A DNA stretch of 64,000 nucleotides from Phalacrocorax aristotelis. Its lineage: Eukaryota > Chordata > Aves > Suliformes > Phalacrocoracidae. The stretch is taken from the NCBI RefSeq assembly GCF_949628215.1, contig NC_134278.1:36970115-37034114 (forward strand), read 5' to 3'. Position numbers and translations under genes: made by a program. Each line of letters starts with the position of its first letter. Position 1 is the stretch's first letter. Under the pieces are notes generated by a model. The model searched no databases. It saw only the letters and a program-made list of their open reading frames with translations, and was not told the origin of the DNA. Shown here piece after piece: positions 1 to 14,851 of this stretch.

Positions 1-3000
1 GTACTTCTGATAGAAACACTCACCAACTCCTAAATTTCTGATTTCCAGAGGATGTCAATTACTCTGAACACTGGGTGACCTGGATCTTCCAAGCCCCAAT
101 ATTGAAGAACCCAAATGAAGGACCTCAGAAAAGATATGGAATTCTGTAAATGTTCCCTGTTCATAGAATCAGAAGTTAAGCAGTTTTCTGAGCTGAGACC
201 TCTCAGAAGTATTTCTGAAAGTGGAAACTCCAGATTTGCTGGGGTATAGATGTAGGAAAATACTGAATTTACTCAACCCTTGAAACAGGAAAACGAAGCT
301 GTCCTGATGGTTAACAGAGAACTGTAGCCAAGTAGTAACACTGAAAGGACTTGCCCTGGGGTAAATGGATACATAATAACAGTATATTTGGGCTGATAAC
401 TTCCTAAACATGTTTATCCAAATCTTGAAAGCTTGTCATCCCAGACAACAAGGAAGGGGAGGGAGAAAAAAGAAGAAAAAAAAAGAAAAAAGAGGCATCC
501 TAACCTGCAGCACCGAGGCCGTTTTGGGCTCAGGAACCTCAAAAGCAGAGTAGTTTCAACAGGGGATGAAGAATCATGCTGGACTTGAGGAATCACACAG
601 AAATCATTGCTTAATTGATAGGGAATCACAACAGCTAAGTTAGGACATTGCCACTGAGGAAATCTGATTGATCACTTGAACACCCCGTCAATCCAAGCAA
701 AGCGTTTGCATTCCCTTCTAGCCCATTAAAAAAAATATAGGCTTGGGTAAGAAGTGATGTCAGGAGAAGTGATTTTCTTTATTTCATAGTGGAATTAAGC
801 CAGAAAAAAAGCCCACAGTTTTAAGGATGATAATACGTAAAGTGGGATTTTGGAATTACAGATTTATCTCCAAAACTCCATCTTAAACATCTTAAAAATG
901 GAGCCAGAAAACAGAGAGAGGCTTCAGAGGAGCCATTCTGGTCTCTTGCAAGGGTGCCAGCCACAGGGCTGTAAGCGCCATGGGGTGAGCAGTTCAACGC
1001 CGTCTTTCAAAGGCAGCCTTCCTTAGCCCCTTGGCAGCATGCCTGTGTGCCAAAACAGCCTCACCTTGTGTATCCTCCTCTGGCTGTATGTGCTCTTTCC
1101 TTGGAGAGGTTAAGTCCTGCCTGCCCGGTGGGACATCTCTGCGGGAGAGCTCAGACCTCGCTGCCTCTGGGCCAGCTGCAGGGGCGAGGGTCAGGGAGGG
1201 ACGTGGCTCAGCAATTCCCCCCCAGGGAGAGCTGCAGTCCAGGCAGGTGGATAAAAGTAAGCCCAGCTCACCAACCTCATGTGCGATGAAAGCAGGTAGG
1301 TGGCTGAAGGGAAACAAGACTCTTGGCACTGCTTTGTGCACAAACTCAAGTGCTCCAAGTATGTTTATTAAGAACATTAGGGCTATGTTTAGGTCATGAA
1401 TTTTCTGTGGTGGTTTTTCTTTTCATGCAAGGTGTCAGCTATCAAAGATTTGGTGGGTGGTTTTTTTTTTTTCAGAAATATTCTAGTTTATTAACAATTT
1501 TGTCATGAAGTTCTTACCAAAATATCAGCAATGCCTCCTCTGGCAATATTCAACAGCTTTTGGGATGCAGGAGATGCTCACTCTGATCCTTCTTCTGCTA
1601 CTCTCTAACAAATTCTCCTCATCTGCCCAGGCTGTTCTACATTGTATAAATGGCATATCTACCAACCGGAGAAAGAAACCTGTTCTTTACTTCAGGTCAA
1701 AGTTCCAGCCCAGTGCCACTGGGGCTTCTTATTTAATGCAAAGGTTACAAAGGGCTAGTAGACATGACACGGGAGGTGAGAGAGATGTGCACCCTTGTAA
1801 AGCTGGGCAGTCAGGCAGGCAACATACGGCATTTCAAAGCCTCATATGTAGGTGACTGTATCAAGCACCCGATCCACAGAGCTCAGCTGACTTCGCATGA
1901 GGCGTCTACTTCAGAGTAAATTTAACTGCCCCCATTGATACTCACCAACTGAAGAAGCTCAGACATTTGATGTGCTTCTATAACCTAGAGCCACATACTT
2001 AAACTTAGGTTTCTTAGCCTGTACCTGTCTCCTGCTCCTTCTCCACAGAGCTGCCACAGGGGTATTGCAGAGGACTGGCCGAATTCCCATCCTGGATATG
2101 GGCTGCAGCATCTGAATGCATGTCCCATGTGCTGAACCACCTCCAGCTCTCTCGCCCTGTGTGTGAACATAAAATACCTGGAAAAGTCTTGGGTTTGTCC
2201 CAGAACATGATAAGAGAGCTTCTGAAATAATTTTGCAGCAGGAGAAACTGTTCCATACCCATCTCTAGCCCCAGACTTATCAGGTGTCTGAGACATTTAT
2301 ATGTGAAAGGAAAACCTCACTATGGGTTGATGAGAAAAGTAATGAGGTCCCAAATATTTTCTCAGATAAACAAATGGGGTCTTGACAGGATTAACAAAGT
2401 AAGTCTCAAGAGAGCAAACCGACCTTCCTACTCCGTAAATAGCAACAAAGGACACCAAGAACAGAGACAAGAGCAGCAGTCACCTCAAATTAATGAAGAA
2501 AAAAGAGTATGTCAAGGTGGAGAAGCATCAGTGTAAAAGCACAGCAGCAGTGACCATACACGCAAGCTGAAGACAAGGAAAGGGAATTAATTCTCTCATC
2601 ACTAAAGGATGCTCCCTGGAAATAGATGGACTCAGTATACAAATATATATCGCTATGTCTGTTCTGGAGACTTCTTTCACATTTTTGTGTCTGATTACAG
2701 AAAATCACTTTGGTAGTCTCATCCTGTCATAAACTGAAAAGAAGGCAATATGCTCATTTATGCGAATGACAAATACCTTTTGGCATACATTTTTTAGCAT
2801 TTGAAAGTACGTTTAATAAGAGAAGCAGGAAGAAGAAAAACATAGCTATGTGCAAGAACATAAAAGGCATTAAAAGGATTACAAAATTAACCGTTCTTCT
2901 GTCAACCTAATATCAATTCTAGTAAATATAACAAAAGAGCAGATACAGGACTTCATTATTAAATAAACGTAAGCAGAGACGTACAACCAATATCAGTAAG

Positions 3001-4339
3001 AAAATAAGAAAAACAGATTTTTTCCAAAGCAACTTGGTACCTTTTTGGTTGTGTCACAGATTTGGTTGATAAATGCATAAATGCCAAGCCAATATATGAA
3101 ATATAGGTATATATAGGAAATTTCAATTATTATAGATTATATTTCTGCTGAATCATCAATAGAACAGTAGATGATAAAGCCAGTTAACTGACCAATCTCA
3201 AACATAAGCATACCTAGGGAATCCTCACTAAGGAACTGCATTTTTGGTCATGTCTCTTCACATTATTTAACCTTTATCAGTGAACTGGAAGGAAATATAA
3301 TACCACTGATAAAGTTTGCACACAAAGTAAAAACGGGAGGATGGTTAAATAACCAAAAGGCCTGGTCTTCCCTCCAGCAGATGCAATAAACTGAGCACAA
3401 ACAAGCAAACAGAATTAATTTACAGTGAAGCCAAACAGCTACACACTTGGAAAAAGTACATTTGTGCTTATGGGAGCAGAGATTATGCCCTGGGGAAAAG
3501 AAAAGAAGTTGAGGAGTCACAGTAGATGGTGTGCTGATCACAAAGCTTCAGTGCAAGGTGATGGCATAAAGGATTAACATGATCTTAAAATGCTTAAGAT
3601 GGTACACTGAGTAAGAGCAGGGGCTTCTATGAGCTCTGTATTTAATATGGGTTAATTGAAGAACAACATTTCTGGCCTCAACTGAAACAATGGGAAATTG
3701 TCCCTCATCATATCAGTCCTTTGTCCTCATGTTAGCTAGGCGTGAAAGGCAGTTACCTTGTGAAGCTGAAAAATATTGGGGACTGAGCTGTATGTTGGAT
3801 ATAGACTTTTATCTATAGGTCCCATTAGTTATCAGCAATACATTGGATGACAAATTTCATTGTGATATATTTGAGTAACTCTCATAAAATTTTAATATAG
3901 CTCCTAATCAAACTATCAGCTTTTTGGAGCTGCAGCCACATTTTTATTAGTGTTTCAAGCAAACCACTAAAATCAATAATAAATAATATTGAGATGAGTC
4001 ACAGCTCATATGCCTGGGTCCTAGCTGCCTTAGCTTTGAAGCTGCTCACATCCATGTATCAATTTCAACTCAAAATAATATCTAATAATGATTCTAGCAG
4101 ACACCTGCACCAATTTACCTCTGCCTGACAAGCTCCTACGGAGAGAGCTCCATACAAACTCGGAGGATGTAAGGACAGTAAAGGGGCTACAGAGCCTACG
4201 TTTGCACAAGAGGTATGGGGTTCCTGACTTGTTCGGCATCATGAAACAAATCAAGATTAGCTCCTTTCAGAAATACCTTGGAGCCAGTGGAGAACCAGAA
4301 AAGTACCGTAAGGGTAATTTTGAAAATCAGAGGCTTTCT
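1..4339. other. No recognisable gene
   Basis: AT-rich intergenic DNA. Short frames on both strands (for example 994-1399) lack conservation, domains or splice context. A purine-rich patch lies at 450-495. Confidence 0.6.
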
Positions 4340-6765
4340 TCACAGCATCACAGGTTGGAAGGGACCTCAGGGATCATCAAGTCCAACCTTTCTGGGAAGA
4401 GCACAGTCTAGACAAGATGGCCCAGCACCCTGTCCAGACGACTCTTCAAGGTGTCCAACATGGCTGAGTCAACCACTTCCCTGGGGAGATTAATCTAATG
4501 GTTGACTGGCCTCACTGTGAAAAATTTCCCTCTGGTGTCCAATCGGAATCTCCCCAAGAGCAACTTGTGTCCATTCCCCCTTGTCCTCTCCCTGTGACTC
4601 CTTGTAAAAAGGGAGTCTCCATCTTCTTTGTAGCTACCCCTTAAGTACTGGTACACGGTGATGAGATCCCCTCTAAGCCTCCTTTTCTCAAGACTAAACA
4701 AACCCAGTTCTCCCAGCCTATCCTCATATGGAAGGCTTCCCAGTCCTTTGACCATGGTGGCCCTTCTCTGGACCCCTTCCAGCCTGTCCACATCCTTTTT
4801 GTATAGCAGGGACCAGAACCATACCCAGTACTCCAGGTGTGGCCTGACAAGTGCTGAGTAGAGTGGGATAATGATTTTTTATCTCTGCTGGTGATGCCCT
4901 TTTTGATGCAACCCAGCATCCTGTTGGCCTTCTTGGCTGCAGCAGCACACTGTTTGCTCATGTTGAGCTTCCTGTCCACCAGGACCCCCAGGTCCCTTTC
5001 CACAGAGCTGCTCTCCAGCCAGGTGGATCCCAGTCTGTGCTGCACTCCCAGATTATGTTTTCCCAGGTGCGTGATCTTACACTTTTCCTTGTTGAACTTC
5101 ATAAGGTTCTTGCTGGCCCACTCTTCCAGACTATCCAGACCTCCCTGCAGACCAGCTCTCCCTTCTGGAGTGTCTACTTCCCCACTCAGTTTGGTGTCAT
5201 TCACAAACTTTATCAGGCTACACTTGATCCAGTTATCCAGATCACTTATGAAGGTGTTGAATAACATTGGGCCCAATATCAATCCCTGGGGGACCCCACT
5301 TGTGACGGGTTGCGGCTTTGAAAAAGAGCTATTTACCACGACCCTTTGGGTGCGGCCTCTCAGCCAATTCCCCACCCACTGCACAGACCACTTGTCTAGG
5401 CCATAACGCATTAATTTCTCCAGAAGGAGGCCGTGGGGTACCCTACCAAAAGCCCTGGAGAAGTCCAGGTAGACAATGTCCACTGCCCACCCTGTGTCAA
5501 CCAGGCAAGTCACTTTGTCATAGAAGGCCTCCAGGTTTGTAAAGCACGATCTGCCTTTAGTGAAGCCATATTGGCTTTTCCCAATCACGTGCTTCATTTG
5601 ACTTGTGATGGCCCCCAGAAGGATTCGTTCCATAACTTTCCCAGGAATTTAAGTAAGGCTAATGGGCCTATAGTTACCCGGATCCTCCCTCGAGCCCTTC
5701 TTGTAGAAAGGGGTAACATTTGCCTTCCTCCAGTCCTCTGGGACATCCCCCGTTCTCCACGACTTCTCGAAGATCATGGAGAGTGGCCTTGCGACAATGT
5801 CAGCAAGCTCTCTCAACACCCTCGGGTGGATGGTGTCAGGGCCCATCGATTTGTAGGGGTCAAGCTCCTGTAATAATTCATGTACTAACTCTTACTTCAC
5901 TGATGGTGGGTTTGGCTAAACCAGCAATTTTGTTCCCAAAGCCTGGGACCCAACAGTGTTGGTAAAGACAGAGGTGAAGAAAGTGTTGAGGACCTCTGCC
6001 TTTTCAGCATCGTTGGTGATTGACTCTCCTATTCTGTTTAACAGTGGGCCTATGTTTTCCTTCTTTTTCTGCTTGTGTTGAAGAAACCTTTCTTGTTATT
6101 TTTGACATCTATGGCCAGTTTCAATTTGAGCTGGGCTTTTGCTTTTCTAACTGCATCTCTGCACACTCTGGCAATGCCCTTGTAGATCTTGATGGATAAT
6201 CCTCCACTTCTCTATCTCTGGTATGCTTCCCTTTTGGATTTGAGTAGACCCAGGAGGTCATGGTTGAGTCAAGGGGGCCTCTTGCTCCACTTACTTCCCT
6301 TTCCTTCATAGAGGATAAACTGGTTTTGTGTTTCCAATAGAGAGTTCTTGAAGAACACCCAGCACTCACTAGCTCCTTGATCTTCCATGGAAACATCCCA
6401 TGGAATCCCTCCCAACTGAGCCCTGAGTGAACTGAAGTTTGCTCTTCTAAAATCCAGAACCCTTGTCTTAGAACCGACCTTCAGCATGCTCAGCAGGATC
6501 CCGAGCTCCACAATATTATGACCACTGCAGCCAAGGCTATCACTAACCGAGATATTACAAAGCAGGTTTTCTCGGTTTGTGAATAGCAAGTCCAGCAGCG
6601 CCTCCTTCCTGGTTGGCACTTCTAACATTTGTATGAGGACACAGTCCTCTACGCATTCCAGGAACTTGGTGGATGACATGCGAGCTGCCATATTGTTCTT
6701 CCAGTAGATGTCTGGGTAGTTGAAGTCACCCATAAGGACCAGGTTGGTCCTTGTCACTAAAGCAG
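4340..6765 (-). mobile_element. CR1 LINE, 5'-truncated and decayed
   Basis: On the minus strand this copy runs from the end of the endonuclease domain (MGDFNYPDIYW, from about 6757) through the reverse transcriptase. RT landmarks are DVPEDWRKANVTPFYKKG (about 5780-5700), YGFTKGRSC, YLDFSRAF, GVPQGLILGP and the C-terminal RDLGVLVDRKLN. It ends with the CR1 3' terminus (ggttggacttgatgatc) near 4340-4400. It is inactive: a TAA at 5651-5649 splits the RT, a frameshift lies between about 4900 and 4790, the catalytic FADD is FVND, and the endonuclease SDH position reads SGH. About 2.4 kb survives, and the first part of the endonuclease is missing. Confidence 0.93.
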
Positions 6766-9700
6766 TAAGAACAGCTTTCTAGAAGGAAGCATGGGGCATG
6801 AAAGCCAACTTACGTTAAGCCTGGGCTAAATCAGCTTAAGTCCAGGATTATGTGACATTATTTTCTTGTCTGATTGCAGGACTGGGTTTCATGATGAAGT
6901 CCCTTCTGCTTTTCTGCTGCTACACTGAAATAAAGGCTGGGTGCTAGGAGTGGGTGCACCGGAACTTTGTATGAAAGTTACATGAAGATCATAAAATGGA
7001 ATAAAAAGAAAATCTTTGGGAAAAAGTGAAAGAGGTTTAGGAGGCTAGAGTGCTATGGCATTTTGCATGGGTGAACTGGAGAATGTCTAAAATGAGAGAG
7101 AGAGAAACATTAAGTCTTGAAAAGATTAAAAAAAAGATATGACACTGCCACTGCTTTAAAGCAATGGACTTCCTGAAGGTATGGCCATACCAACCAGGCA
7201 TTTATGGCATTTATTTTCCATTACAGAAGTCGGAAGTCACCCTAACAATGCAACAACATCTGAAGGAAATTGAGCCCTCAGAAAAGCCTCAGGATATCGT
7301 CCAGTGTTTCCATTCAGGTAAAAGCTTAATCTTTTGGAGTAACTGGGGGTGGCTGCAACAGAATTCTCTTGACCATCACTTTTACAATTGATGGGAAAGC
7401 TAGTGGTTTGAGCAAACAGGGTGTGCCACTGGAAACAGGGGAAGGGAAGAGGCTGTATATCAGTTACACACGATCACAGGATGTTACCGGTAGTCTAGAG
7501 GAAAATGAGAAGTCAACTTTATTTTTCAGAAATAAGTTGATTTTACGTTATAAAAAAAAACCCCACACCAGCAGCTCCACACAAACTGTGGGCATGCAAA
7601 AAACCCGAACAGGCCCTGGTACTGAGCCCAGCCAAACAAATGGAAGCATGAGCTGAAACCAAGTACCACAGTGACAGCAGTGATTGAGAGCAGTAGCCAG
7701 GACTGATCACTGCCCAAATCCTTCAGGAAAGGCTACGAGGAACAGGATGAGCTTCGTGTCCATAGTATGATCTTTCCTATTGCACCTCATGCGAAACATT
7801 TTGCATTTGAGGGCCTTTCCAATAACTGGCATGAACCAATTCTCCTTGGATGCATTTAGTCCCGCTATAACTACATTTATACCTCTGGCTTACCCAACAC
7901 CCTTCAGCAAAAATTATAGAATTTAATTAAGCATTGCACAAAAAAGCACTTCCTTTAATTTGATTTAAATATGTCGCTTTAATGTTATTTTCTCTGTTCT
8001 GATAATACTGTCACCACCCATCATGTCATTGATTGTTTTATAATTTCTGTGGTACCCTCACTCCATCCCAGCTGGTTTTATCTTTCCCCATGCTGAAGAG
8101 TCTCAGCAACTGACTGCTGCCTCTTCACTGAGGGCTTCTGACCAGCACAGCAGTTGTGGGACAACATTCAGAGTACAAGGAGTAAATTGTTTTTGATAGA
8201 AGATGCAACTCTATTGCTGTATCAACTACAGTCTCCCTTTAAATAAAGAAAATATAGTTGAATTCTGTCTTTCCAGGGAGGAAGCTGACTGTGTTTTGGA
8301 ATGGTAACTCTAGCTTAAAATTCAAGTGGAACCCATTATGGACATAGTGACAGAGGAACAAATTTTTAATTTTTCATCAATGACTTCAGACCATTCAGCG
8401 GCAGCACTGACAGTAACTGGCCTTCAAAAGAGGAAGATCAGGAGCACATGCCTTTCTTTGGAGAACACCTCTCTTAGGCTGAAGCAGGTGAAGTGCTGCT
8501 GTACTTGGGACAAGCCTCCAGGAAGAGGAGAGCCAAGAATGTACCTGTAAGAAGAGAAGTAACCTCCTCTGCTGCTGAAAGCATCTCTCACAACTGCGAC
8601 GTGACCTTTCCTCAGGACTAGAATTTCTATGCTGCTTTGCAGTAGAAAGGTGCATTTGGAGCCTACGAGGTATCCAGGGTCCCAAGTACTTTCCTTTTTT
8701 TTATGCTGTAGCTGAGCCTGGGGCAGGGAGCTGCACTGAAAGGGGAAGATGTCTTATGCTATGAGGAGTGAATCAGCACAAGAACCGACTCCAGGCTGAG
8801 GTTTAGTTTGTGTCTGTAGCTACCTTCTCCACTGCTAGTTTTGCCTTTTGGCAGCTGGGAACCCACTCATCTCATGAAGAATCATTACAAGCAAGCTAGC
8901 AAGATAAGACTGAGATATCACACATATGCTACGGTGATACCCTGGTCCACCCACACATTGCTGCACCCTGCCAGGCTCACTACACTCAGAGGTGCTCCAG
9001 ACTTGTGGCCTGGATGCTCAGGAGTATTTCAGGAGCTACTATCCACTGCTTTCCCTGCAGATCAGGTGCTCGAGTGCTCTTGAGCTTGGTTTAGGAGTGA
9101 AGTGTTTTATAAATTGTTTTGAAACAGAGCAGGTGAAAACACCTTAGATCAATAGGTAACTAATTTCCTTCAAATTTGGGTTGCACTTCACTGGAATGAT
9201 CTCAACTCTGAGGTGTCTTAGACCTTTGAACTATGAGAGGAAGATGACCTTGGAAAGGGTTACAAATACTTTTAAGTTTTGTCTCAGTAGCCCTCTGAGA
9301 CACATCACTGTTCTCGCCTTTTAGAAGAGGGAGGTACAAGGAACTTGTGGTAACAGAGAGGTTGTCACCAGCCCCACTGGGTCCCATATGAACGGAGATT
9401 AAATCACGGCACCCCAAGTCTGAAACAGGACCAAGTGGCCATAGTTACTGAGTGGCTAACCTCCCTTAAGGTACCTTGGAGCCAGACATTCTCAGCAGCT
9501 CTGGAAGAGTCAGATTCTGTGTACTCATTCTCTTCTTGTAAAGCAGCGATACTGATAATGTATACTTATTTAATTGGATGGTATTTCATTGGATAATTCC
9601 TCTTCTCTTATTTAGGAAGAACACAGCATTCAGCGTAATGGCACAAACCAGCCTGAAACTCACGGTCACCTTAATGGAGACTTGAACTGTTTTTCTGAGT

Positions 9701-12700
9701 AAACCAAAATAATGAATTGTTGCCTTCTGTCATGAAAATGAAGATATTAAAAAAAGAAGTACAAGATGAAATACGCATTTGGAACTTTGGTTATTTTATC
9801 AAGTATTTTTATTTCTTAAATGTACTTTCTATTTCTTTTTCTTTGAGGACTCTAGCTTCTATCTTTCAAGGTTTTCTCCACAAACATTGGGAAAAAAGCC
9901 CGGTTTTTTTAAAATCAAAGCTAAAAATCTCATGGGATTTGCAGAGACTCAGTAGCCCTGCAATGAAATGCAATTCCCTGAGGTTTAGGATCACAGAGAT
10001 GTAAACATGCCTGCCATAGAGGACTACCCAAATAACCTAGAAGTTTGGTAGAATTACATTTTCTTCCAACTTGTTTCTGCTGATTTAACTAGGAAAAAAA
10101 GGGACATTTTATAACATTCTAGAAGATACTTCACATTTTCTATGTGTTGTAAGAGCGAGGTTGCAGAGCTTTTGGGGATCGAGGCATAACAGCAAGTCCC
10201 ACTAACACAAGGTAAGTTTATGTTGAGTTTCCTGAATATCAGGTCCATCCAGAAGGTTTAATCTGCTGGGTGTTATGAAAATGACCCATGGCAGATATGG
10301 AAGAAGAGATTACTGGTGGGTTGGTGAGATTCATAGGATTACATACCTAGGCATGTCTGCTGGGCTGCCTTCTGGCTATTTCTGCTGCCCTATGAGTGCT
10401 TCATTGTCCTTGCAAAAACCCTTTGCAAGCCATCAAAGGATGGTATTTCCACCCTCACCTGAGCTTTTCTTCTCCCCTCAGTCCAGTCCTCCCTCTCTGC
10501 CTGTGCCAGCCAGCCTGCTCCCGCTGTGGGCTATAGGTACCTTTTAAGCCAATGAAGAAGACAACGCTCTGAGCATGATCAAAGATTTGGTTCAAAGGTT
10601 ACAAATGCGCTGAACAACCCCCAGCCATCTGCAATGTTAGAGATGGGCTCACTGCAGCTCTGCAGTTAATTAACTGCGTAAGTATAAAATATAAACCCAC
10701 ATTATCAGGCCCATGTTGATGCAATTGCACAGAAGAGTGTATAAGCAATCATAATAAGGAGTGACAGAGAAGGTAAGCATCTGAATGACCACTTTGTTGG
10801 ATTTTCATTCATCTCCATGAAATTACAGTAATTATCTGGACAAATGAGACACATCCTTTTGAGGGTTCAGTTCTAAAATTAAGCTAATTTTTTGTTGCAG
10901 AGCATACATTTATTTACACAGTTATCTTGCTTACATCACTGAGGACTTCCCTTGAACCGTGCATTGCCTCTAGCTGGGAGGCCGTGGTAGGCACTTTCTA
11001 TACTTCTCTGATCTCTGTGCTTCTCCATTAAAAACCAAGGAGCAGAAAAAATAGATTAAGAAATCTAAAAGCAACTTTCTTCATTTTGGAAAGTAACTCC
11101 TGTCACCCATCGACCTCCTAAAGCTGCACCTTTTCGGCATCACTTTATCAAGGAAGATCACCACACAGCCACATCCTGCCCAGCTTGGGTACAGCATACA
11201 AAAACAGAAAGTGACAGAGAGAGAGGGAGAGAGAGAGGGAGAGAGAGAGGGAGGGAGAGAGGGAGGGAGAGAGGGAGGGAGAGAGGGAGGGAGATGAAGT
11301 GATACATCTGGCTGCAGAAATATCACTTCTACTGGAAAACAGGTGAAGTTGTAGGGAAGAAGAATCCAGTATATCTCTGTAGATCAGTGGATGGGAGAAC
11401 CTGCACCTCTGAGACCACACAGTGGAAGCGAAGGCTCACTTGTATGCTGGCCTCTATGGCTTGAAGCTGAGCCTTCCAGTCCTCTTAAACCCTTTATTAG
11501 AAAACACCGTTCAGCATCCTGGAGTGTAGGTTTCTTCCAGCATTTTGCTTGGTGACTAAGAAAATCATCATAGCCGAGGCCTGAAAAGTCTATTGCAAGA
11601 TGTATTTTACGTCAAATATTTGCATACAATAGAAAATGTGCACTAGCCCACAGTATCCCGAATATTTAGAGCAAAAAATACTCAAATGGACCTCAAATGT
11701 CCAGATGTGGATAACAAGCCTCATTAACAGCAAGTACAGGCATTTACGTAGACTTCAGGGTAGTCAATGGTGCCCTCTAAAGGAAACTCACGTGATACAC
11801 AGGGGCTCTTGATGGCTGTTGTAGCCACTGCCCATACAGCCACTGAATAATCCAAGAACAATTTCTGAGCAGTAATTTAAATAATCAATAAACTGACAAA
11901 ATACAGAGCCCTCAATATCCCTTCTGAATTTCAGAGAGACAGCCTGCGCAAAGTTCAGATTTCTTCAAACATTTATTGTCTAGGGTAAGAAGGCATCCTT
12001 GTCCCAAAACACACGTAAATGTTATTGGGAGCAAGACCTCAGATCATGGCTCAGAAAAGAAGCTACATCGAACTAGCAAGACAGTCTGCACAAGTGAATG
12101 TGGGCCATGGTCTACTTCATAAAACTTTATCCTGAGCTGAATAACACAAACCAGCAGTGGGTACATAGAGGGCCATTACAAGAGCTACTCAGGAATGAAG
12201 TGTGTGAATAAACAAGCACCAGAGAGGAACTAAAGCTCTGTAAGCGGTGTTTTGTCTCTGCCTCAGCCAACACGAGTCTGCAATTACTCTGCAGTTCAAT
12301 TCTAAAAATCAACATAGTCTCTTTTAAGAAATATGAAGTACCTTGAACAATAACACATGCTTTGTTTCAAACTTGCAGTTGAGCTCTGGCTGATTGCGCC
12401 AGCCAAAGAACATAATTTGCCCAAATCAGGAAAAGAGCTATTGATCTCCAATGTACTGATGTGCAGATCTTAGACGTGGGTATACATTATTTCAGGACAA
12501 CACTCTGCTGCTCAGGAAGATTAATCTTGCGTTGAATTCTACAGGCTCTGCAATGCTTTGCTGCTCAGAAAGTCAGGACGATTTTTCCCAGGTGTTGTGA
12601 TTGCCACTCATTAAAATGAGGATTTACTTGATTAGGTTTTGAAAGAACTCTAGATCTCAGAGTGTAATTTTAACTGAGAAGAACACAAAAATATTAATAT

Positions 12701-14851
12701 TGCTTAGAATTAAATATTTCTAGTGAATGTGGAGATGTTGCTCATGCTTTAACTGTGCTTTTTTCCTCTGGATTGCAGGTATAGTATAATGAGGATGCTG
12801 TGTTTTATCAGTTAAAGCAAAATTACATCCTTTGCTTATGAAAGTTACATCCATGTACCAGCATAAGTGGTGTATTCACTAGAAAAAAAAAAAATCAGAG
12901 ACATGATTTTTAGAAGACATTGGAATATTCTTGGGAACATTTTAATCCTAGATTTATGCTTTTTATGCCTGAAGAAATTACACACTGCAGTTCATTCCAG
13001 GACTGAAGACTGGTTGAATGCCTTTTTCATTAGAATACCTGAGATTTGGATAGAGGATGCCTATACGCACATGAAAATGGGGGTGGTACCTTATACAGAG
13101 TGAGATTGTGGAAATTTCTAGTCTAACTCTGTCACCGGCCAGTGTGGCTCAGAGAAGGCCTTTCGTACCTCTCATTTCCTCAGGGCTTCCACATGGGTGG
13201 TGTGAGGCCAACAGGTTTACTGAGCACGTTGATACAAAAATGCCTCTGAAACCCAAGTGCAGTTGCTGTTATTCTTCACATTGGATTATGAGCGTACCAG
13301 GCAAACAAATGCTTGCTAGTTAAATAAGAATCATTCCCCTGGGCTCGGGTGCTTGGTTCACACAGGCGGTTTAAGGCTTACTTCCGTGCTTGTTTTCACT
13401 GAGAACTCAAAGCCAGAGTTAGCTTCACAGCAAGAGGAAGGTCATGTATGGCAGTTCAGTTTGTGCCCTTTGCCAATCCAAACACAATTTCTTCATGCTG
13501 AGTACTAGTAATTAACTGATCTCTAGTGAATTACAGCACCTGCGTTATCCATCCTTGCTACTATGAGAATTATTAAGCAGCAAACTGTGAAGCTAACAGC
13601 TCATTAGAAGCTTTGCAAAACACAGCAGCACATAGCCTGGGTCCCACAGACTCCCAATACATTGCACCGTAGAGAACAGCAATGGAAGCAAGACAACTGG
13701 TATAAAGACAGAATGACTGGGAAGGTCTGATATGTGGGAGCAGCAGGAGGATCAGCAGAAGGGCTGTAAGAGGCACCTGGATTAGCAGGTCATCAAGATC
13801 CTAGCACAGCAACATGCAGCTTCTCAGGTTCCCTGAAATAGAAGGGGTGGCCTATATCCAGACTAAAATAAAGACTTAAGGCATTGAGGGGCGATGGTGG
13901 GATGATAAAGAACAGGCTGGACCCCATGGCTGCTCAGAGGAGGTGAGAAAGGACAGTGAGGAAATCCCAATGACTCTCACAGGTTGCACAGGACAGATAG
14001 AAAAATCATTGGCAGCTCCCAAAGGGCACAACAGGCACTTCCCAAGCCAGCCACCCTCCCCAGCCAAAGCAGTGACAGGGGACATGAGGAGGAATTCAGA
14101 GCAGACAAGCCGCATTCTCTGGGTCGCTGTAAGGATCCCTGACCAGGTCAACTGGGTACAAGTGTCTCAGTGTCTGGTCACTGGACAGACCGCTTGAGTA
14201 CATGCATCTTAGAGCTCACACGTAGGGGTGCGAGTACAATCGAAATCAGTTTCAAATTAAGAACAGCTCCCCTTCCTATAAGGCCTTTCCTACCCTCTTG
14301 CAACATTGCTTCCACCCACAGGTGAGAAGAAACATAGTGCAACACGGCTGGTAGGGAGCTCGAGCGTGACGGAAGAAACTGTGGGAGAGGAGATAAAGGG
14401 AACTTAGGGGGAAGATAACTGTGGTGCTCAGGGGATGAAATGCAGAAGGCTATTCAGACAGAATGAATGAATGATGGTCCATTAAGAGGAAAGACACAGT
14501 GGAAGCAGCAAGAGGGGTTTATGAAACTTAGAGGGAAAGAGAAGAAAGAGGGTTGTGGGACAAGGGAAGATTCACAGAAGTGACAGCAAAAGGTTCTGAA
14601 GACAAAGTTTGAACAAAATGTTTCAGGAAACAGGAAGATGGAGAAAAAAAGTGTATTGGAAGGATGTGCATGCACGAAGCAGCCATTGTGGAGGGAGTTG
14701 AGTTAGGATTTGTGTCCTGAATACAACATGCTCATATTCAAGAACAGATGGACACACAGGGGGTGTCTGAGGCAACTTTGTGCAAGTAGCTTTGTGCAAA
14801 GGACTTCTGCTGGAAGGGAGTATTAATACCAGTGGGACGTGGCAAAGATGA
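6766..14851. other. No recognisable gene; unique DNA with the GA tract
   Basis: No frame above about 100 codons and no motif that I recognise. By human synteny this side leads toward HMGN3, but I identified no HMGN3 exon. Very small exons could be missed. Confidence 0.5.
11215..11294 (+). repeat. GA-rich polypurine simple repeat
   Basis: About 80 bp of gaga/ggga repeats (pure purine on the plus strand). On the minus strand it gives spurious Ser/Pro-Leu reading frames. Confidence 0.97.

Noticed and set aside
994..1399. Overlapping open frames of about 120 codons on both strands
   Set aside because: Same GC-moderate stretch open on both strands, no domain, no conserved motif, no splice or promoter context; composition artefact.
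11081..11420. Minus-strand Ser/Pro/Leu-repeat proteins
   Set aside because: Direct translation of the GA simple repeat.
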